Source: Chloroflexota bacterium
GTDB taxonomy: Bacteria > Chloroflexota > Chloroflexia > Thermomicrobiales > JADLAZ01
Length of the DNA stretch: 31,182 bases
Direction of reading: 5' to 3'
Assembly (NCBI GenBank): GCA_020849725.1
Contig: JADLAZ010000285.1
Coordinates: 1 to 31,182, forward strand
Position 1 is the stretch's first letter; each line of letters begins with the position of its first letter. A model generated the notes under the pieces. That model had not been told where the DNA came from. It saw only the letters and a list, made by a program, of their open reading frames with translations, and searched no databases. The position numbers and the translations under genes were made by a program. Positions 1 through 7,417 of this stretch are shown piece after piece.

Positions 1-405
1 GCGATCATGGACAAGCACGGCCGGCCCTCGGTCAACCCCAACGACCTCTACGACGGCGGCACGATGCTGACCTTCGGCGGCCACAAGGGCTTCGGCCTGG
101 CGCTGGTGGCGGCGGTCCTGTCGCAGGGGCTGACCGGCTCGGGCGGCAGCTTCTTCCTGTGGGCAGTCGACACCGGCGCGTTCACGCCGGCGAGCGAGTA
201 CGGCCAGCGCGTGGACTGGATGATCGATCAGGTGAAGGCGGTGCCGCCGGCCGACGGCTTTGCCGAGGTGCTGCTGCCGGGCGAGCCAGAGCGGCGCGAG
301 GGCGAGCGGCGCACGACTGGGGTGCCGGTGGCCGAAGCGACCTGGGAGGCGATCGGCAAGACCGCCGCCGATCTGGGGGTGGGCGGGGTGATACCGGCGG
401 TGTAG
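1..405 (+). CDS. Ldh2-family malate/L-lactate-type dehydrogenase, C-terminal part
   Basis: This is the 3' end of a gene that begins before the window; the frame is open from base 1 to the TAG at 403-405. The visible ~134 residues contain the glycine-rich segment GGTMLTFGGHKGFGLALVA followed by LTGSGG. This is characteristic of the Ldh2/YlbC/MDH family of NAD(P)-dependent 2-hydroxyacid dehydrogenases, which are unrelated to the Rossmann-type LDH/MDH. Members act on malate, L-lactate, ureidoglycolate, sulfolactate or 2,3-diketogulonate. Most of the NAD- and substrate-binding residues lie outside the window, so the substrate cannot be told. A ureidoglycolate dehydrogenase role would fit the allantoinase 7 kb away, but that is speculation. 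No start can be assigned. Confidence 0.8.
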   Translation, partial: AIMDKHGRPSVNPNDLYDGGTMLTFGGHKGFGLALVAAVLSQGLTGSGGSFFLWAVDTGAFTPASEYGQRVDWMIDQVKAVPPADGFAEVLLPGEPERREGERRTTGVPVAEATWEAIGKTAADLGVGGVIPAV

Positions 406-432
406 GCCGAATGTCGTCGGCCGAACTATCGC

Positions 433-945
433 CTACCCCTGGCGCACCTCGGCCTGGACGGTGATCGGCCCGCTCTTCTCGAACTGGAGCGTGACCGGGA
501 AGCGCTCACCGACCTTTAACTCGCGGTTCACACCGATGAGCATGATGTGGTAGCTACCGGGCTTCAACTCGACCTGGCTGCTGGCCGGCACGTCGACACC
601 GGCCACCTGGCCCATGCGCATGACGTTGTTTTCCATCTTCGTCTCGTGGATCTCGACGGCCTGGGCAACATCGGCGCGAGCGGCGGTCAGGCGGTCCGCG
701 TCGCGGCCACCGTTCTTGATGACCAGATAGACGGCGCTGGTCGGGCCGGCGATGCCCATGCCGCCCGGCGCCGGCGTCGGCTGGGCTTGGGCCGTCGCTG
801 GCATGGCGGCGGGCCGCGCCCAGACACCCTCGGTCGTGATCTTCGCGCCGGCCGGCGCGAACGCGGCACAGGCGCTCAACAGCGCGACCAGTACCCCCAT
901 GACAGTCAGGCGCGTCACCCAGAGGCGCCGGCGGTGGGACGACAT
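433..945 (-). CDS. PCu(A)C-type copper chaperone lipoprotein
   Basis: A 170-residue protein with a positively charged N-terminus, a hydrophobic segment (about residues 11-24) and a lipobox LSAC with Cys26, so it is probably a membrane-anchored lipoprotein. The mature domain carries the Cu(I)-binding signature of the PCu(A)C (DUF461) family with exact spacing: His100, ten residues, Met111, twenty-one residues, His133-x-Met135 (H-x10-M-x21-H-x-M). Known members deliver copper outside the membrane to the CuA/CuB sites of cytochrome oxidase, often with Sco. No sco or cox gene is adjacent here. The gene converges with the dehydrogenase at 1-405, leaving only 27 bp between the stops, and is read away from the operon at 1068-4590. 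A proline/alanine-rich linker (residues 45-66) precedes the cupredoxin-like fold. Confidence 0.88.
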   Translation of the reverse strand: MSSHRRRLWVTRLTVMGVLVALLSACAAFAPAGAKITTEGVWARPAAMPATAQAQPTPAPGGMGIAGPTSAVYLVIKNGGRDADRLTAARADVAQAVEIHETKMENNVMRMGQVAGVDVPASSQVELKPGSYHIMLIGVNRELKVGERFPVTLQFEKSGPITVQAEVRQG

Positions 946-1067
946 GACGGGACTCCTCGATTGCGACGGCGCCGAGCCGCTTGGGGCGCGGCCGCCGCGC
1001 CGGTCGCGGTGGCTGCCCTATGGCCAGTATACGCCCGCATCCGTCTGGCCGTGGGAGGCGGCGCGGC

Positions 1068-2525
1068 TCACTCCGGCAGCGGCACCGGCGCATCGAAGGT
1101 GAGCCGCACCTTGCCCCAGCCAGGCGAGGTCAGGTGCGGCTCCAGGCCGGCGCGCGCGACGATCGCCCGCGCCTCGTCGTCGGCCATGTCCAGCGCGGCC
1201 GGCTCGTCGACGGTCAGCACGCGCCGGTCCTCCATGACGACACGGCCATCGACGATGACCGTCTCGACGTCGTGGCCGACCGCCTCGTAGATCAGGCGGT
1301 GGACGACCATCCAGTTCGGCGCCAGGTGTGGCTGGCGGAAGTTTAGGATCGCCAGGTCGGCTTTCTTGCCCGGCTCGAGCGAGCCGAGGTCGTCGTCCCA
1401 GCCCAACACGCGCGCCGCGTCGATGGTAATCATCTCCAGCAGCTTGCCGGGCGGCAGCAGGTAGCGGTCGCGCTCGCGCACCTGGTGGGCGAACTGGACG
1501 CCGCGCGCCGCCTGCAAGAGGTCGAAGCTGCGGCGTGGCGCGGTGCCGTCGGTCGTGACGGCGACGGTGATGCCGGCCTGGAGCATCGCCGGCACCGGGC
1601 ACAGCCCACCGGGCGCGTGGCTGACGTGGGTGCCGGTCGCGGCCAGGGTCGCCACCTCGTCGGTCGCCAGATCGATGCAGTGCTGCAGGTGGACGTCCGG
1701 CCCCAGCAGCGCGTGCTCGTGGTCCTGGGCGGCCATGCGCACCATGCCGGCGAAGGCGTCGGAGTGGATGCGCGTGCGCCATTTGGCGGCGATCTCGCGC
1801 ACGCGTCGCGCCTGGAGGCGATCGTGCGGCGTCAGCGCGGTGGCGATGTCGGGCGTGCTGGGGTTGGAGGGGTCGACCGATGGCACGATCGTGAAGGGGG
1901 TGATGAAGGCGCGGATGCGATCGTCCTGGGCGTGGTGGCAGGCCTCGATGACCGCCTCGGCGCCGGCCAGCGCCTCGTCGAGGGTGACGTTGCGCCGCTC
2001 GCGCCGGCCGCTGTCCCAGCGACTGACCGGGTGCGGCCAGGGGGTGTGACACGGCCCGACGCAGACGACCTCGCGCAGGCCGACCTCGCCGTAGGCGCGG
2101 GCGTGATTGATGCCGAAGGCAGGGTCGTCGCTGCGCGGCTGCGAGCCGATGACGCTGACCCCGGTCGTGACGCCGGCCCGCAGCCGCTCCAGCGCCGACA
2201 CCAGCCCGTCGACGTACCAGAACTGCGGCGTCGTGAAATGGAAGTAGGTCGGCGTGACGATGCGCATCCACAGCGCCGGCGTGTCGCAGCCGAGCGTCTT
2301 GAGCAGCGAGTGGCCGCCGTGGCCGTGAGCGTCGATCAGGCCGGGGATGATGACCCGGCCGCGGCAGTCGAGCGTGCGCGCCGCCGTCCGGCCGGCCACG
2401 ATGGCATCCGTCGGCCCGACCGCCTCGATGCGGTTGCCGGCGATGGCGACCGCGCCGTCGTCGAGGATCGTCCGGGCCGGGTCCATCGTGACGATGGTGG
2501 CGTGGGTCAGCAGCAGGTCAGTCAT
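1068..2525 (-). CDS. Amidohydrolase of the TrzA/AtzB/SAH-deaminase (COG0402) group
   Basis: A 485-residue metal-dependent hydrolase of the amidohydrolase superfamily. It has an N-terminal beta-sandwich half, then the TIM barrel opening with PGLIDAHGHGGH (H67-x-H69 metal ligands). Barrel ligands follow in IHSDAF and LQHC, with the metal/catalytic Asp in TTDGTAP. The C-terminus closes with the usual LGSLEPGKKADLAIL segment and a VIVDGRVV strand. Relatives deaminate or dechlorinate purines, S-adenosylhomocysteine or triazines; the substrate here is not identifiable. Its ATG overlaps the stop of the upstream epimerase-like gene as ATGA (2522-2525), which fixes the start and indicates translational coupling. 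It is the last gene of a three-gene operon with two TIM-barrel isomerase-like proteins, suggesting a dedicated sugar- or nucleoside-related catabolic route (inference). Confidence 0.85.
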   Translation of the reverse strand: MTDLLLTHATIVTMDPARTILDDGAVAIAGNRIEAVGPTDAIVAGRTAARTLDCRGRVIIPGLIDAHGHGGHSLLKTLGCDTPALWMRIVTPTYFHFTTPQFWYVDGLVSALERLRAGVTTGVSVIGSQPRSDDPAFGINHARAYGEVGLREVVCVGPCHTPWPHPVSRWDSGRRERRNVTLDEALAGAEAVIEACHHAQDDRIRAFITPFTIVPSVDPSNPSTPDIATALTPHDRLQARRVREIAAKWRTRIHSDAFAGMVRMAAQDHEHALLGPDVHLQHCIDLATDEVATLAATGTHVSHAPGGLCPVPAMLQAGITVAVTTDGTAPRRSFDLLQAARGVQFAHQVRERDRYLLPPGKLLEMITIDAARVLGWDDDLGSLEPGKKADLAILNFRQPHLAPNWMVVHRLIYEAVGHDVETVIVDGRVVMEDRRVLTVDEPAALDMADDEARAIVARAGLEPHLTSPGWGKVRLTFDAPVPLPE

Positions 2526-3529
2526 GCGTCCTCCCGTGGCGGGTCGTCGCCGCGCAGCCAGGCCAGCGCCGGCGCCAACCGCCGGGTCGGGTCGGCCTGG
2601 TACGCCTCCGGTGGCGGCAGCACGCCGCTGGTCAGCCGGCGCTCGCCCTGCACCGCGAACTGCATGACGACGGCCAATTCGGCCAGCGTCAGGTCCGGCT
2701 GTGCCGCCAGCCAGCCCGGCTCGAACAGCGGCATGCTGAACTGGCCGCGGTGCAACTCGATCCAGTAGGCCGCGTCCGGCGCCTGTTCGGCCAGCAGCGC
2801 CAGGATCGCCGGCCAGTCGACGACGCCCTGGCCGACCGGGTAGAGCTTGCGCTCGATGCCGGCAGCGGTGAAGCGGACGATGGCGTCGTCGAGGTGGACG
2901 TGGCGGACGTAGGGGGCCACGCGCCTCGCCGCGGCGACCGGCTCCTCGATCCGCGCCAGCACGTTGACCGGGTCGAGCGAGACGCCCAGCACGTCGGCGC
3001 CGACCGCCTCGACCAGCCGCGCCACCTCGAAGGTCGTGATCTCCTCGTGCGTCTTGAGACAGAGCCGGCAGCCGGCATCGCGCAGCACCGGCGCGAACGA
3101 GACGAGGAAGGCCGCCACCGCCGCCAGTTGGTCCGACCAGGGCACGGTGCGGTCGAAGCGGTCAGCCAGCGTGCCGACCGAGAACCAGAGGTCGTGGCAG
3201 CCGGCGGCGCGGCCGGCCGCGACCAGCCGGGTCAGCCCGGCGCGGAAGTCGCCGTCGCCCAGCGCCAGCACGTCGGCCTCGCGCTCGATATGGTACGGGT
3301 GAATGCGCCCGACGCCGAGCCCCAGCCGCAGGCCCAGGTCGTCGGCCAGCGCCCGCGCCGCGCGCACCGCGCCCAGGTCGAGCGCGGCGCTGATCGCCAG
3401 TGGCGAGGCGAACAGGCACCCGGCCAGGCCCAGGTCGCGCGCCGCCCGCAGCGCCGCCGGCGCATCGAGGCGGTCGCCGCCGGGCAGGCTGCGGTTGTAG
3501 ATGCCGACCGCCGGCACGCGGGCGCTCAC
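2522..3529 (-). CDS. Sugar phosphate isomerase/epimerase-like TIM-barrel protein (second copy)
   Basis: A 335-residue protein of the xylose isomerase-like/AP endonuclease 2 TIM-barrel family. Recognisable pieces are LCLKTHEEITTFEVARLVEAVG (probable metal-binding Glu), VSLDPVNVL and VHLDDAIVRF (His and Asp ligands), and the late barrel strand AYWIELHRG. The start is the GTG at 3529-3527, which overlaps the upstream gene's TGA as GTGA. An open frame continues further upstream but only antisense-like, low-complexity sequence is encoded there, so the longer form is rejected. Its stop overlaps the downstream amidohydrolase start as ATGA. It is a diverged paralogue of the 3526-4590 product, sharing HEE(I)xxFEVxRLVEAVGxDV and the RxVAPYVRxxHxxD order. 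Substrate unknown; members epimerise or isomerise keto-sugars or inositol intermediates. Confidence 0.85.
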   Translation of the reverse strand: MSARVPAVGIYNRSLPGGDRLDAPAALRAARDLGLAGCLFASPLAISAALDLGAVRAARALADDLGLRLGLGVGRIHPYHIEREADVLALGDGDFRAGLTRLVAAGRAAGCHDLWFSVGTLADRFDRTVPWSDQLAAVAAFLVSFAPVLRDAGCRLCLKTHEEITTFEVARLVEAVGADVLGVSLDPVNVLARIEEPVAAARRVAPYVRHVHLDDAIVRFTAAGIERKLYPVGQGVVDWPAILALLAEQAPDAAYWIELHRGQFSMPLFEPGWLAAQPDLTLAELAVVMQFAVQGERRLTSGVLPPPEAYQADPTRRLAPALAWLRGDDPPREDA

Positions 3530-4590
3530 GCGGCGCTCCCCGACCGGCCGAGGTCGGCGAGCAGGTCGCGCAGGTAGGCGGCGCTGTCGCGGATGAAGGC
3601 GACGGCCTCGGCATAGCCGAACGGGCCGGCCTGGTAGGTGGCCGGGTCGACGATCTCGCCGGCGGCAACGCGCTGCTCGCACGACCGCACCAGTTGGATG
3701 TAGGCGGCGTACTCCTCGACGGTCAGGTCGGGATGGGCGGCTAGCCAGACCGGGTCGAATGCCTGGATCGTCTGCAGCGGCAGGTGGGCGGTCGGGTTCT
3801 CGATCGACAGCGTCAGGTCGGGCCGGGCGGCAGCCAGGATCGGCAGGATGGCGCGGAAGTCGACCGCGCCCTGGCCGCAGGGCCGCATCTGGCGCTGGAC
3901 GCCCTCGCCGGCGAAGAAGAGCAGCGTGTCCTTGACGTGGGTCTGGCGGACGTAGGGCGCTACGCGACGGGCGGCGCGGACGGGATCCTCGCCGCGCTGG
4001 AGGACGTTGGCGGTATCGAAGACGATGCCGGTCACGTCCGGCCCGACCGCCTCGACCAGCCGCACGACCTCGAACGAGGAGATCTCCTCGTGCGTCTCCA
4101 GGTTGAGGTGGATGCTCAGGTCGCGGGCAATGGGAGCAAGCACACGCAGGAACTTCGCGGTCGCCGCCAACTGGTCGGCCCAGGGCGCGTCGGTGCGAAA
4201 CCGGTCGTAGCACCAGTAGCCGTGGTACTCGCCCTTGTAGTTGGCGGTGCCGACCCACAGCTCGCGGCAGCCGATGGCGGCGCAGGCGCGCATCATGCGC
4301 TCGAAGCCGAGGCGGATGTCGCCGTCGCCAACGCGGCGCAACTCCGGCGTCTCGGGCGTGGCGTAGGGGTTGACCTTGCCCAGCCCGGTCTCCAGGTAGA
4401 GGCCGAGCGCGTCGGCATGGGCGCGGATCTCGGCCAGCTCGCCGGGGTCGAGCGTCGGGCTCATCTCCAGCACGGTGCGGAAGAACAGCCCCTCCATGCC
4501 CAGCTCGCGGGCGTGGTCGAGGCTGCGCAGCGGCCCGCGCTCGGCCGCCTCGGGGATCTTGCGTCCATCGACGCCGACGCGCATGGTCAT
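3526..4590 (-). CDS. Sugar phosphate isomerase/epimerase-like TIM-barrel protein (first copy)
   Basis: A 354-residue member of the xylose isomerase-like TIM-barrel family and first gene of the minus-strand operon. The ATG at 4590-4588 is chosen because GGAAGGTGG lies just upstream; a second in-frame ATG occurs two codons later. The N-terminus VGVDGRKIPEA and the strand LGMEGLFFRTV are typical of the barrel entry. Metal and substrate residues are suggested by LNLETHEEISSFE, GIVFDTANVL and QTHVKDTLLFF, and by the closing LSIENPTAHLPL. It ends in GTGA, shared with the start of the next paralogue. The upstream neighbour at 4762 is divergent, so the operon promoter should lie between 4591 and 4761. 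Reaction and substrate are not recognisable from sequence alone. Confidence 0.85.
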   Translation of the reverse strand: MTMRVGVDGRKIPEAAERGPLRSLDHARELGMEGLFFRTVLEMSPTLDPGELAEIRAHADALGLYLETGLGKVNPYATPETPELRRVGDGDIRLGFERMMRACAAIGCRELWVGTANYKGEYHGYWCYDRFRTDAPWADQLAATAKFLRVLAPIARDLSIHLNLETHEEISSFEVVRLVEAVGPDVTGIVFDTANVLQRGEDPVRAARRVAPYVRQTHVKDTLLFFAGEGVQRQMRPCGQGAVDFRAILPILAAARPDLTLSIENPTAHLPLQTIQAFDPVWLAAHPDLTVEEYAAYIQLVRSCEQRVAAGEIVDPATYQAGPFGYAEAVAFIRDSAAYLRDLLADLGRSGSAA

Positions 4591-4698
4591 GCTGCCACCT
4601 TCCACAAACGCGCCCGATTGCCTGACAGCACGATAGGCCGCCGCGCGCCGGCGGTCAATGGCGCACGTGTGGGCAGGTCGTGGGTGGCGCTGCTCCTC

Positions 4699-4744
4699 TT
4701 GCGCATCCTGGCAGGACAAAGACAATATCGCCGTAGGAATTCCT
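4699..4744 (+). promoter_or_regulatory. Possible promoter and palindrome upstream of the 4762 gene
   Basis: The 171-bp divergent gap between 4590 and 4762 holds TTGCGC (4699-4704), an 18-bp spacer and CAATAT (4723-4728), a weak -10 match. A perfect 10-bp palindrome AGGAATTCCT (4735-4744) sits near the expected transcription start, followed by the GGAGGGG ribosome binding site. The position is right for a promoter or operator, but the -10 matches consensus at only three of six bases. Confidence 0.25.
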
Positions 4745-4761
4745 GACGGAGGGGCAGTGAC

Positions 4762-6558
4762 ATGAGCAATCATGCTGCTGATAGGTGGCGGCGGGCCGGG
4801 ATGCAGGCGCTGGTGATCGTCCTGCTTGGCCCGTTGCTGGCGAGCATACCGCCGGTGACGGCCAGTCCGGTGGAAGGTGACGACCCCTACATCGACACAG
4901 CAGTGGCCCTGGAGGGAACACCGCTGGTTGCCCTTGCCCTCACATCGTTCTCGTCGGCGCGAGCATCCTGGCTGGCCGTGATCGATACAGATGGCAAGAC
5001 GCCGCCGGATATCGTCACTCTGCCGGCCTACCGTGGCAACTACCGCCCCATCGCCGCCGATACCACGCGGCGCATCGTGTATCTGGGCAACCAGGACGCC
5101 GTCTTTGCCTATCATCTCGCGACCCGCACGCTGCGAGCGACAGCACTGCCGCCGGGAGTGTTCGTGGGAACGCTGGTGGTCCACGCCCGCACCGGTCGTC
5201 TCTACGTCTGGGCCAGCACTGGCCCAGCCTGGGACGAGGGCCGCACGCACATCATCGAGCCTGATGGAGTTCACGTCGGCGAGATGGAGGGCGAAGTCGT
5301 CGCCATCGAGCCTGACCTGGACTACCTCTATATCCGCGTTCCCATTACGACGAGCAGCCAGCCCGACAGAGCAGAACCAGGTCTCCTGCGCGCGGTGAAC
5401 ATCGGCACCGGCCAGACCGTGGCCGAGGCAATCGTCGCCGGCCAACAGCCTGGCGCCACGTTCACTCGCCCAATTGTTGACCAGCGCCGCAACCGCCTCG
5501 TCGCCATCGCGTTCCCAGCGAGTGGCGGCAGCCAGCTAGGCTACCCGGATTGGCGTCCCACGCAGTTGAACATCCTCGACAGCCGAGATCTGTCGACGAT
5601 CTGGTCGGGTCCAATCAGACCGCTTCAGGCACGAGAGAATCAGAATGTCCCGCTGATTGGGGTGAATTCGGCGACCGGTCGGATCTACCTCGCCTCGAGT
5701 TCCGACGCCTCGACCCTCTCGACCTTCGGCTGCTTGCCGCCATGGGAGCAGCCGATCTGCTCGGCCTGGGATCGGGCCGCGGGCGGTCTGGTGGCGATTG
5801 ATCGGGTGCGCAACCGGCTCTACTTCGCCAGGAGTGAGCGATACAACGAGCATGTCGCCGGCATGGGCCGCGACACCCTGCTGTGGCTGGCCGTGGCCGA
5901 CGGCGAGACCGAGACAGTGAGACGGCTCGTGCCGGTCCACACCCCCGGCCGCGCACCGGCTGCGCTCGCGCCAGTCGCACCGCTGGCCAGCGATCCAGAT
6001 CACCGCTACTTTCCCGAGACTGGCCACACGATCGTCGGACCGTTCCGGCACGCTTGGGACGAGCGCGGTGGATTGGCCGTGCTCGGCTACCCACTCACCG
6101 AGTCATTTCCAATTGGCGAAGGCTCGGAACTCTACGTCCGCGACGTAACCGTGCAGTACTTCGAGCGCGGCCGGCTGGAGTTGCACGAGAGCTTCACCAG
6201 CCTCCAGGGTTCGGGAACCGTTACCGCGCAGCGCCTTGGTCTCCAGTTCGCTGCCGTGCGTCCACCCGTGCCGGCGAGCTCGTCAGCCCCCGAGCGAGTG
6301 CGCTTCGACACATATGGTCACACCGTGGCCGACGGCTTCAAGGCGTTCTGGGACGCCAATGGCGGCGTGGCGGCATTCGGCTATCCGCTGACTGAGGAGT
6401 TCCGCGATATCAACCCGACCGATGGCCGGGAGTACACGGTGCAATATTTCGAGCGTGCCCGCTTCGAATATCATCCCGAGCACAGAGGCACGGCTCACGA
6501 GGTGCAGCTCGGCTTGCTCGGTCGGCAGGTGCTGGGGGGCCGCGGCTGGCTCCGGTGA
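4762..6558 (+). CDS. Secreted propeller-like protein with two C-terminal FGYPLTEEF/VQYFERARFEYHPE repeats
   Basis: A 598-residue exported protein: basic start, hydrophobic signal segment (about residues 13-32) and a probable signal peptidase site near TASP. Residues ~45-400 contain repeated short strands (RRIVYLGNQDAVFAY, TGRLYVWAS, TGRIYLASS, RNRLYFARS) like YncE/SMP-30-type beta-propeller blades. The C-terminus has two copies of a ~75-residue module. Copy 1 is GHTIVGPFRHAWDERGG..VLGYPLTE...VQYFERGRLE; copy 2 is GHTVADGFKAFWDANGG..AFGYPLTEEF...VQYFERARFEYHPE, ending VQLGLLGRQVL. I know this module from extracellular proteins of Chloroflexota, where it resembles LGFP-type wall-associated repeats. 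A strong GGAGGGG lies 10 nt before the ATG. Function unknown; surface attachment or polymer binding is the likely role of the repeats. Confidence 0.75.
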   Translation: MSNHAADRWRRAGMQALVIVLLGPLLASIPPVTASPVEGDDPYIDTAVALEGTPLVALALTSFSSARASWLAVIDTDGKTPPDIVTLPAYRGNYRPIAADTTRRIVYLGNQDAVFAYHLATRTLRATALPPGVFVGTLVVHARTGRLYVWASTGPAWDEGRTHIIEPDGVHVGEMEGEVVAIEPDLDYLYIRVPITTSSQPDRAEPGLLRAVNIGTGQTVAEAIVAGQQPGATFTRPIVDQRRNRLVAIAFPASGGSQLGYPDWRPTQLNILDSRDLSTIWSGPIRPLQARENQNVPLIGVNSATGRIYLASSSDASTLSTFGCLPPWEQPICSAWDRAAGGLVAIDRVRNRLYFARSERYNEHVAGMGRDTLLWLAVADGETETVRRLVPVHTPGRAPAALAPVAPLASDPDHRYFPETGHTIVGPFRHAWDERGGLAVLGYPLTESFPIGEGSELYVRDVTVQYFERGRLELHESFTSLQGSGTVTAQRLGLQFAAVRPPVPASSSAPERVRFDTYGHTVADGFKAFWDANGGVAAFGYPLTEEFRDINPTDGREYTVQYFERARFEYHPEHRGTAHEVQLGLLGRQVLGGRGWLR

Positions 6559-6652
6559 AGTCCGATCGCCAGCCGGCCCGTTGACGCCGTCGGCCGCCGT
6601 GTCTAGGCTGTCGGTGAACCGGGCGCGGCCGAGTGTGGGTAGGGAGGGCATC

Positions 6653-7372
6653 GTGGATACACCACGAGCGAGGGCAGTCGTGTTGCTGCTGGCGGGCATG
6701 GCCGTCACTGGCGCGCTGGTCGGGTGCACGATCGTTAATCTGGGCGGCGCGCCAACGGCAACGCCCGCGCCGGACCCGGCCCGTGACGCCGCGCTGATCG
6801 GCGCCGCCCGGCGTGGCGACACGGCCGAGGTGCAGCGGCTGCTGGCGGCCGGCGCGTCGGTGACGGCGACCGATGCTCGCGGCGCGACGGCGCTGATCGC
6901 CGCCGCCTACGGCAACCACGTCGCCACGGCGGAGGCGCTCATCAAGGCCGGCGCCGACGTCAACACGCAGGACGAGACGCGCCAGAGCGCCTATCTCATC
7001 ACCACATCGGACGGCTACCTCGATCTGCTGCGGCTGACGCTGCGCGCCAGCGCCGACGTCCACCGCACCGACAGCTACAACGGCACCGGCCTGATCCGCG
7101 CCGCCGATCGCGGCCACGTCGACATCATCCGCGAGCTGCTGACGACCGACATCGCCGTTGATCACGTCAACCGGCTGGGCTGGACGGCGCTGCTGGAGGC
7201 GATCATCCTCGGCGACGGCGGTCCGCGCCACACCGAGGTCGTCCGGCTGCTGCTGGCGGCCGGCGCCGACCCGAACAGGGCTGACGGCGGCGGCGTCACG
7301 CCGCTGGGCCACGCTCGTCAGCGCGGCCACCAGACGATCATCGCCCTGCTGCAACAGGCTGGCGCGCGCTGA
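6653..7372 (+). CDS. Ankyrin-repeat lipoprotein
   Basis: A 239-residue protein starting at GTG 6653, chosen because AGGGAGGG (from 6641) precedes it and the signal peptide begins directly after. The N-terminus has a hydrophobic segment and lipobox LVGC (Cys25), then an Ala/Pro/Thr linker. From about residue 44 to the end it is built of ankyrin repeats, e.g. DAALIGAARRGDTAEVQRLL, GATALIAAAYGNHVATAEAL, TGLIRAADRGHVDIIRELL and GVTPLGHARQRGHQTIIALL, giving five to six repeats. Ankyrin repeats bind proteins; as a lipoprotein it would act outside the membrane. The partner is unknown. The stop is followed at once by a half copy of the intergenic inverted repeat. Confidence 0.85.
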   Translation: MDTPRARAVVLLLAGMAVTGALVGCTIVNLGGAPTATPAPDPARDAALIGAARRGDTAEVQRLLAAGASVTATDARGATALIAAAYGNHVATAEALIKAGADVNTQDETRQSAYLITTSDGYLDLLRLTLRASADVHRTDSYNGTGLIRAADRGHVDIIRELLTTDIAVDHVNRLGWTALLEAIILGDGGPRHTEVVRLLLAAGADPNRADGGGVTPLGHARQRGHQTIIALLQQAGAR

Positions 7373-7403
7373 CCGCGAGGGAACGGGTTGAAACCGCGAA
7401 TGG
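7370..7403 (+). repeat. Half copy of the CCGCGAATGG-type intergenic repeat
   Basis: The segment GCGAGGGAACGGGTTGAAAC (7376-7395) continuing CGCGAATGG matches, in reverse complement, the outer right arm of the full element at 8771-8940, and matches the left arm at 29384 (TTGAAACCGCGAATGG identical over 16 bases). No partner arm is visible nearby, so this is a solo arm. It lies between the ankyrin gene stop and the allantoinase start. Confidence 0.6.
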
Positions 7404-7417
7404 CAAAGGTGTGCGGC

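Noticed and set aside
3530..4258. A 5' extension of the frame encoding the second epimerase, giving a 578-residue protein.
   Set aside because: The extension overlaps the well-conserved paralogous gene on the same strand in another frame and encodes Arg/Pro-rich, unconserved sequence. The GTGA junction gives a natural start at 3529.
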